This document shows, piece by piece, positions 36,144 through 42,600 of a DNA stretch of 42,600 nt (its first letter is position 1; each line of letters begins with the position of its first letter). Below the pieces are notes generated by a model. It was not told where the DNA came from. It searched no databases and worked only from the letters and a program-made list of their open reading frames with translations. The position numbers were made by a program, and so were the translations under genes. Origin of the DNA: Davidsoniella eucalypti (Eukaryota > Ascomycota > Sordariomycetes > Microascales > Ceratocystidaceae); NCBI GenBank assembly GCA_004009845.1, contig RMBW01000166.1, positions 1 through 42,600 of the forward strand, in the 5' to 3' direction.

Positions 36144-38484
36144 ATGCAGTCGTTAAAACGAGCGCGGTCGCCTGACTCTGTTGCTTCGTATCATTACCAG
36201 CCTGCTGCTGCGCCTAGTATTGATAGTGCTCCTGGTGGTGACCGTAAGTTACTTCTAGCTCTATCCTTCTTCTGTTCTCTTTCTCTTTCTCTCGTGTCTG
36301 TGCATCGCTAGTGCGGCGCGCAGAGTGCGTACATGTCAATCTGCTCTTCGTTCAGTCGTCCCGTCTTCTCGTCCACCTAACTGCGCTCTTAACCCCTCCC
36401 CCCCTTGCTAGCACTACCGTTAGACTGTGCAACAACCCCCTTCGCCGGCCTGCAGCTAACATTACCTTCTACAGCGCTTTCGCCGTCTCCCGACCCAAAC
36501 TCTAATCCACACAAACGCGCCAAAGCTTCAATGAAGGCCCATACAGCAACCGCCACAACCACAACCGGCCCAGGCCCCATACTCGAGACCACCGGTATCT
36601 ACAACTACAATATCCCGTCTCTGGCTGTTGCCTTTCCGCCTGCTCTTCCCGTCAAGCACCACATGCTCCATCAACACCAACCCGCCTTCATGACCTCGTA
36701 CGTACCTACAGCCAAGGCGCCCGTGGGCGCGCCAGTGAAACCCAAGTCGACGCTCAAGGCGCTGCCCACTGTGCGCGACCACACAACCGACCAGCTGTGC
36801 CCAGCCGGCGACGAGTACATTCCACGCGAGGTCGACGAGGCTGGCGAGAAGAAGATCATGATGAACGGCGAGCTGACCGGTACGCGCAAGTACCGTTGCA
36901 ACACCTTCCGTGTGCCGAACCGCGGCGACAAGCTCTTCATGCTGGCCACTGAGTGCGCGCGCATCCTGGGCTACCGTGATTCGTACCTACTGTTCAACAA
37001 GAACCGCTCGCTGTTCAAGATCATTGCCAACCAGGTTGAAAAGGAGGACCTCGTGTCGCAAAGCATCATCCCATTCTCGTACCGCTCGCGCCAGATCGCC
37101 ATTGTCACCGCGCGCTCCATGTTCCGCCAATTCGGCAGCAGAGTCATTGTTGATGGCCGCAGAGTACGTGATGACTACTGGGAGAGCAAGGCGCGCAAGC
37201 AGGGCTTCACCGAGGCCGACATGGCCGGCGACAAGCGTCCTGGCGCTGGCAAGGCGAGAGAGGCCGCCGCTGCTCAAGCTGCTGCTGCTCAAGCTGCCGC
37301 CCAGGCTGCTCACGAACACGCGATGATGAACGGCGGTCACCCGGATCTCGGCTATGGTCACTCGGGCGCGGCCTTCCAACCGCCTCAGTACATGCAGCCG
37401 GGTATGCAGATGCCGCCCATTGCCGGGCTGTATGACCAGCACATGATCAACCCCAACATGCACCCGGATCTAGGCGAGCCACGCCGCGACTACGCCAGCC
37501 TACTCAAGGGCGCGCCGCGTCACGAGCTCGCCGGCCCGGCATACCAGGATCAGACGCGGCCCAGCGGTATCGGCGAGCTCAGCACACAGAGCCAACACAC
37601 GGCCGACTTCAGCCGATCGATCACGCAGCAGCGCGATATGCGCAGCAGCTACATTCACGATGTGTGGCGTCGGCCCCACGAACAGCCATCATCGACGCTC
37701 AGCCAGCCACCGCCCGTGGCCGAGCCAGCCGCTTCGTCGGTGGCGCCGGGAAACCGGCCATCGCAGTCGCCGCACATCGGTTCCAGCGCTATTGCTACGT
37801 CTACCCATAGCCCATCGATGATGATGACCACGGCGCCGTATTCGCAGTCGGTCCATGCCCAGGCACAGGCGCCAGCCGCCACGACATCTGTCAGAGGTAT
37901 GGTCCTATAAATGACTCACCTCCTGATGCACATGTCACTGACAATAAGGCCTTTTTGTTCTTTCTTTCTCTCTTGCAGGCTCGTCTTCTTCTATTCCTGT
38001 GACTCAGGCTTACAGCTATCCGCCGCCCGCCACCGGCCACTCCATGTGGCAACAGGCTCCTGCTCCGTCCGCACCCCAGAGCAGCTACGCCGGCTATGCT
38101 GCGCCACCGACCGCCGCTGCTTCATCTGCCACTAACACGCCACAACAGCACCATGCTAGCACATTATCTACTGCTCCTTCATCCCACCCTACTAGCCATC
38201 ATCAACAACAACAACAACAGCCGCAACAGCCACAACAGCAACAGTCTTCGGCGTCTCGTCTACCGAGCACCGCCAACATGCAGTTCATGAACCAGAACTA
38301 CTCTGCTGCCCCAAACCAGTCTTTGTACCCGTCTGATCAGACTCCCCGCCAATATCTGCCGCCGGCTGGCCAGGCTTCGCCTGCTGCCTCTCACACCTGG
38401 CAGAGCCAACCGCCGCCTCCTCAGGCTCCATCTGGTCATGCGCCACAAGGCCAGCAGCAATGGTGGACTGGCCCACAGCAATAA
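36144..38484 (+). CDS. RSC7: Rsc7/Swp82-type chromatin-remodelling complex subunit (3 exons)
   Basis: Nuclear accessory subunit of SWI/SNF-family remodellers (RSC/SWI-SNF), which move nucleosomes at promoters. My model joins 36144-36243, 36475-37896 and 37979-38484, giving 675 residues. Intron 1 is GTAAGT..CTACAG with GCTAAC 14 bases before the acceptor; intron 2 is GTATGG..TTGCAG (82 nt) with CACTGAC. Both are phase 1 and restore the frame. The N terminus (MQSLKRARSP) and PHKRAK near residue 45 are basic, NLS-like. The conserved core spans about residues 130-270: DHTTDQLCPAGDEY, TFRVPNRGDKLFMLATECAR, GYRDSYLLFNKNRSLFKI and ARSMFRQFGSRVIVDGRRVR. These match, from my memory of the family, the fungal Rsc7/Swp82 domain. 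An Ala/Gln run follows, and exon 3 encodes a low-complexity Gln/Pro/Ser tail with a run of six Gln. An alternative acceptor at 36411 would add 21 residues in frame. The domain is sure; the first exon is less so. Confidence 0.9.
36244..36474 (+). other. Intron 1 of RSC7, with an alternative in-phase acceptor
   Basis: The donor is GTAAGT at 36244. The favoured acceptor, ACAG, ends at 36474 after GCTAAC at 36455-36460. A second acceptor, GCTAG, ends at 36411 after a C-rich tract and CCTAAC. Both leave the same phase, so the 63 bases 36412-36474 are an optional in-frame cassette without a stop. A third AG at 36311 would change the frame. Confidence 0.6.
37897..37978 (+). other. Intron 2 of RSC7 (82 nt)
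   Basis: The donor is GTATGG and the acceptor TTGCAG, with a pyrimidine-rich end and CACTGAC about 30 bases before the acceptor. Without splicing, translation stops at TAA 37908-37910. Splicing joins G to GC (glycine) and restores the frame into the Gln/Pro-rich tail. Confidence 0.85.
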
Positions 38485-38500
38485 ATAAATAAATAAAAAA
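38480..38500 (+). terminator. AATA tandem overlapping the stop codon, with poly(A)-signal hexamers
   Basis: The stop codon TAA (38482-38484) is embedded in CAATAAATAAATAAATAAAA, so AATAAA hexamers start inside the last sense codon. A second in-frame TAA follows four codons later. This could act as the positioning element for a very short 3' UTR, though fungal poly(A) signals are loose. Confidence 0.4.
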
Positions 38501-40657
38501 GGTGGGAAAAAAAAGGCGGAAAAAAAAAGAAAAACTGACTGGTCTCTCTTCTGTTTCTTACTAGTGTTCACTTCAAAGGGCATTCTTGCTTATGTCGTGA
38601 CATGGCTTCTCTTTGCATTCACATGTTGTCTTCCTCTTGCGGCTTTCTTTTTTGGTTGTCTTGCTGTTGTTCTCTCTCCGTCGTTCCGGCCGATTGCTTG
38701 TTTTGCTCTTCTTTTTCTTTATTGTTTATCTTATCACATCATCTGGAGATCAGCGCGTACGTTTCTTTCTATCGTCTCCCGTATCTTTTTTTTTTCTTCT
38801 TCGCATCATCTTTCCTCCTTTCTTTAAGCAAATCTTTCGAGTTTGTTTTATATTCTCCGTTGTTGTTGTTGTCACGATATATCTGCACTGATTGCCTGGT
38901 GTCTTTTTTCTTTCTTTGTGTTCGGCTTTGTCTCCCCTTCTCCTCTGGTTTCTTTTTCTATTGTTTATCATGTTCTCATCATTCTCCCTCTTTTTGTTCA
39001 CTTGTGGTTTCTATTCATTCATTCATTTTTTTTATGCTCTGTCTCGCCTAACAATCTCATTTCTGAAAAGTTGACGAGTTTTGAAGAAAAAAAATCCGCA
39101 AGGGGTGAATAAATCTCCGGATTTATATATGCCTCTCTTCATTGTCGTTGATTCACGTTCGCGCATGCTTTGTCTCTCTACTTTTTCTTTTTTTTTTCAT
39201 TTCGTTTTATTGCTATAGTTATTTCTTTGGGAGGGACTTCTAAATACCTGGGATCATGCTGTGTTGTCTAGTTTTTTTATTTTATTTTTTGCTTTTTGTG
39301 TTTATTGTATTCCGTTCTCTACTCAATTATTTCTGTGATGGAAAAGGATAATTATTGAGTCAGAATAGTCCTTGAAAATTGAAACCGAATTTCTCTCTAC
39401 TTGGAATCTTGGCTTGATGCCATCGTGTCTTTTGCTTTTGTTCAGATTTATTTTTGATTACCGATGATTTCGTCACCAAATGTTTGACATTGTTCAAGTT
39501 CTCTCTTCATTTTATTTAGTTTTTGTAATCTCAAATTATTTTACGCCACGATAAGAGAGCCCAATATTACATTACACGCTTCTGTAGTTCGCATTGTCAG
39601 ACATGAGAAGCTTGCAAGTCGCTGCTTCGGTAGCTTTGTTTTCCTATTGTTTCTTTCTCTAATGTAGAAGAGAAGCTTGACTAGCCCTAGATAAGGACAA
39701 GGGAGAAATACAAAGCAAAAAAAAAAAAACCTGCCGAACTAACACAAGAGGCAAAACAAGGAATAAGGGTTTTTTTTTTAAATCAAGAAAAATATATCTT
39801 CAAGACACGGCCGTTTCTATTATAGATGGTTGACTCTCTACTTTCGAGTCAACTATTTATAGCTGTAAACTTATCTTCGTATATGGCCCAAGATCGGGAG
39901 AGCTGGCCTGTATATAGAATCCCGCTACGACTTGTAGTCACGATGATATCATGTTCTTTGCTGTAGCTTTCTACCGTATAGGGAAAAAACAGACTAGGTT
40001 GAAGATTGACTATGCGTTACAAGCTAAATGTACTTACATTGACATATCAACACCGTCATCTCAACTTGCCTCTCCCGGCTTTATTTTTTCATTTCGGAAG
40101 ACAACATCCGATGTCTCTTTGTCAAGTGATTCAATTTTTCACCTGAGCTATCTCACTTTTTTTCTTTTATGGGTCCTTGACAATATCAAAATCCACCTTT
40201 CCACTAGATCCCAATGATCCTTAGATTACTGGCGGATGATCCGAGTTCCGAAGTACGACTACGATTTTTTTCCATCGTCAGCAGGCTGTGCCCTAATCTA
40301 ATGGCAGTTATAATAAACGGTCATGAACAGAATAAAAGTATCAAGGTACAAGTTTTTTTTTTATAGTTTCATATTTTGTATATTTTATAGAATTATGTAT
40401 ATATCTGTATGCACAATGTTCTTATCCTCGTAGTGTAGAGGATATCAAGGACTGGCGGTAGCAGCAACTGGCTACTAGCGGAATGTTCCAGCCTGAACGA
40501 CTATATAGAAATCTAATCAAGTGGCTAAATATATCTTGCAGGTTTCATAAAGGCCGTGTGACGTTTAGGTCGGTGTGGGTATGATTTCAAAAAACAAAGA
40601 GTCTGGAAAAGAAAAGAGCTGTGGAAAAGAATAATGTAATGGATACTACGTGATTCT
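38501..40657. other. Convergent intergenic region
   Basis: Between the two tail-to-tail genes. The first ~550 bases (to about 39060) are strongly T/C-rich on the plus strand, probably a 3' UTR or downstream flank of RSC7. The apparent long frames there (38564-39112) are open in several frames because stop codons are rare in such DNA. The remainder is AT-rich with A runs (39716-39730) and T runs and no gene. The 3' end of CCP1 transcription must lie near the right edge, but no clear signal was found. Confidence 0.5.
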
Positions 40658-41719
40658 TTACGCGTTGGTGGGCTTGAAGACCATACGCTCAGTAGAGTCG
40701 GCAGCAAAGGGGACACCCAGTTCAAACAGCTTCAGCACAACAGCGGAGAAATCCTTGAAGAACAGATCGTTGTCCTTGGCATAGGCTTCAACCCACTTGA
40801 CGAACGACTTGTCCTGGATCAGCGCCATGTCACTGGGCAGCATCATAAGAGTCTTGCTACCCTTGTCCTCGTACTGAGCAGGGCCGCTCCACTTGCGCCA
40901 TTGCCACTTCTCCTCCATAAGAAGCTTGAAGAAATCGTTGGTCAGAACGGTAGGCGAAAAGGTCCAGGGACCATCAAAGCCAGAGCGGTTGGTGTGGCAG
41001 CGACCCAGAGCGTGGGCACCGGCCAAAGCGACAATCTCCTGATCGTTGAAACCCATGCGGTAGAAGATATCACGGAGGTGCTTCTGGCCCTGCGAGGCGT
41101 CGGGAAGACGACCATCGGGAGTGCAAGTGGCAGCGAGACCGTCAGTACGGCCGGGACGGAAAGGAACAATTGGACCCTGCATTTCCTGGATGGCGCAAAC
41201 ACCAGCCAGAATCCACAGATCAGAGTAGCTGATCCAGGGGAACTGGGCCTTGATAGGCTCTAGGAAGTCACGAGCAGTCTTCAGACCAGCGTTAGCACCG
41301 TGGCCGGACTCGGGGTTGAAACGCATAGTGGCACCATTGGAGCCACCAGTGCCGGTCGCCTTATCGTAGGTTCCAGATGCGTGCCACGCCAGACGCAGCA
41401 GCACGGGGCCGTAGCTACCATCATCGTAATCGTCCTTCTCCTCCAGACGGTCGGCAATAGCGTTGTAAACAGCCTGGAAGTCGCCCTGGGTGGGCTTCTT
41501 GGGACCCGAAGAGGAGGATTGTGTGTAGAAGTAGTAGCTGCCAGCAATGGCAACGGCCGCACCACCAAAAGCCAACAGGCTAGATGAGCCACTCTTGGGA
41601 GCCTCGGAAGAATAGGCGCGACGACCCTGTTGGGCAGCCTGGCGAGGCAGGGTGACGAAGGCACGGCGTGTGGAAGTACGAACCGCCGAGCGGGCAAACT
41701 GGCGGGAGATGGAAGCCAT
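40658..41719 (-). CDS. CCP1: Mitochondrial cytochrome c peroxidase
   Basis: Class I haem peroxidase (EC 1.11.1.5) of the mitochondrial intermembrane space, which reduces hydrogen peroxide using ferrocytochrome c. The 353-residue product is one uninterrupted frame. It opens with an Arg/Ser-rich matrix-targeting presequence (about 1-35), then a hydrophobic segment (LLAFGGAAVAIAGSYYF, about 48-64), a bipartite signal of the kind cleaved during sorting to the intermembrane space. The catalytic domain covers about 75-353. By family alignment from memory, the distal site is Arg109, Trp112 and His113 (LRLAWHASG), the proximal haem ligand is His236 (GAHALGRCH), the radical-forming Trp is Trp252 (GFDGPW), and the Asp that hydrogen-bonds the proximal His is Asp297 (LPSDMALIQD). 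The spacings agree with the yeast enzyme, so it should be active. The start is set by the targeting sequence and an intron end one base upstream of the ATG. It converges with RSC7. Confidence 0.97.
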   Translation of the reverse strand: MASISRQFARSAVRTSTRRAFVTLPRQAAQQGRRAYSSEAPKSGSSSLLAFGGAAVAIAGSYYFYTQSSSSGPKKPTQGDFQAVYNAIADRLEEKDDYDDGSYGPVLLRLAWHASGTYDKATGTGGSNGATMRFNPESGHGANAGLKTARDFLEPIKAQFPWISYSDLWILAGVCAIQEMQGPIVPFRPGRTDGLAATCTPDGRLPDASQGQKHLRDIFYRMGFNDQEIVALAGAHALGRCHTNRSGFDGPWTFSPTVLTNDFFKLLMEEKWQWRKWSGPAQYEDKGSKTLMMLPSDMALIQDKSFVKWVEAYAKDNDLFFKDFSAVVLKLFELGVPFAADSTERMVFKPTNA

Positions 41720-41720
41720 T

Positions 41721-41834
41721 CTAGGAGATATCTGTTAGCAAGTAGCTATCAAGCGGGTGGGATGGAGGGTTGGGGTAGCGGTAATCGATAAAGAGAGACC
41801 ATGGATCGTAATCTGATTCGATGGGCAGACATAC
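41721..41834 (-). other. Probable intron in the 5' UTR of CCP1
   Basis: On the minus strand, TTGCTAACAGATATCTCCTAG ends one base before the CCP1 start codon: a strong branch site and acceptor. The nearest good donor upstream is GTATGT, beginning at 41834, which would make a 114-nt intron. Other donors further upstream are possible. The targeting presequence starts at the ATG, so the intron is most likely in the UTR. Confidence 0.6.
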
Positions 41835-42170
41835 TTTGATGATGCAATACGGTTGTGATGGAGATAGATAGGAAAGAAAGAGCCACGCTTTATCTAAGAG
41901 GGGGTAGGTAGAAAAGAAAAAAAGACAGCTTTGAGGCTTTTGGAAAGTAAAGATAAGGAGAGGAAGGAGGGGGAACAGAAGGGCCAATGGGTGCTTATAT
42001 AGCACAACAGCCAGAAAGGAGAACTACCGCAATATGTACATAGCCTAGTCCAGCTTTCTAGCCGGCAAACCCAAAGGATGGATGGAATTGGGGCCGGTCT
42101 TGGTGTAGAAAAAGAGGAGCAAAGGCTCAAGCGCACAGCACAGCACAGCACAGCACAAGAGCAGACATCT
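41835..42170 (-). promoter_or_regulatory. Leader and proximal promoter of CCP1
   Basis: C/T-rich on the minus strand between 41870 and 41990 (read as GA-rich on the plus strand), the usual look of a fungal core promoter or leader. A TATA-like string lies near 41995-42002. A CACAG pentamer repeat occurs at 42134-42158. Exact transcription starts are unknown, and no specific regulator site was identified. Confidence 0.4.
42134..42158 (+). repeat. (CACAG)n pentamer repeat, about five copies
   Basis: Four perfect CACAG units and a fifth with one change, about 415 bases upstream of the CCP1 start codon. Confidence 0.9.
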
Positions 42171-42600
42171 ACTCGCGTTCTTTTGCTTGTTTCGCTTGAT
42201 CAGCTTAAACTAAAGCTTTGAGCTGGCCGGCAGCCTCCAATTCCAAAATATGGAGAAGCCTAGGCAGCGTTTGCTTAGTGCGACGCATTAGAGCGGACGA
42301 AATATCTGGTCTCGAAATTCGGCCGGCAGCGCCCTGTACTGCTATCGAGCCTGTTGTTCTGTTTTGAGACTCTCGCCAGCCGTCGATACAAAACGATATC
42401 GATCTCCTGAATCTCTGTTGTCTATTTGGTTGTCAGCTTCCAAGTAACGGCTCTTGCCATCTGTCTTTTCCGGCGGCGTCTCTCCTCTTGTTGATATGTC
42501 CCTCTGTTCTACTACTCGACGTGAAAAGGCCCAGAAGAGCTTCATCATACTGGGGTAGGATGAGTGCAACCATGTGCTCCCAGCAAAAAATATGTACAAA
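42171..42600. other. Upstream flank of CCP1; no supported gene
   Basis: An 85-codon minus-strand frame (42342-42599) begins with ATG close to the window edge and is hydrophilic in its second half. It has no recognisable domain and could be chance or part of a gene outside the window. Nothing else is visible. Confidence 0.4.

Noticed and set aside
36910..37463. Frames of 138 and 158 codons inside RSC7
   Set aside because: They are shadows of the conserved Rsc7 exon, in another frame and on the opposite strand.
38564..39112. Overlapping plus-strand frames of 60-149 codons after RSC7
   Set aside because: Same cause: strongly T/C-rich sequence leaves several frames open at once. Hydrophobic Phe/Leu/Ser strings are not evidence of membrane proteins here.
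40901..41697. Open frames on both strands inside CCP1
   Set aside because: Shadows of the GC-rich CCP1 coding sequence, which explains this region completely.

Overview
The window looks like nuclear DNA of a filamentous ascomycete (Pezizomycotina). I lean towards Sordariomycetes from my memory of the two protein families present, but no search was run. The evidence is two typical fungal nuclear genes, a short intron with GT..AG ends and a CTGAC-type branch site, and pyrimidine-rich leader and trailer sequences around one gene. Nothing bacterial is visible: no operons, no Shine-Dalgarno-led gene runs and no CRISPR array.

Only the last fifth holds genes I can support. A plus-strand, three-exon gene at 36144-38484 encodes an Rsc7/Swp82-type subunit of SWI/SNF-family chromatin remodellers. 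It is preceded by about 3 kb of pyrimidine-rich, uORF-containing DNA that is probably a long leader or alternative first exons. A minus-strand gene at 40658-41719 encodes mitochondrial cytochrome c peroxidase, with a probable intron in its 5' UTR. The two genes converge tail to tail across about 2.2 kb. They have unrelated jobs (nuclear chromatin remodelling; peroxide removal in the intermembrane space).

The first ~33 kb is a gene-poor, fairly AT-rich stretch. The longest open frames there (about 100-170 codons) are roughly what chance allows over this length in six frames, and most read as noise. It contains a decayed non-LTR-type reverse transcriptase (about 2700-3380), two degenerate tRNA-like sequences (23189-23260 and 29645-29707), two long poly(A) tracts (14197-14221 and 19026-19060, the second with a possible target-site duplication), a GC-rich island of unknown origin (14290-14800), a small ORF in a very good start context (22106-22243), and a few protein-like but unrecognised remnants.

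I did not find a convincing new biological system. The more interesting leads are the Rsc7 leader with its uORFs and in-phase alternative acceptor, the old retroelement and tRNA debris, and the small ORF at 22106.
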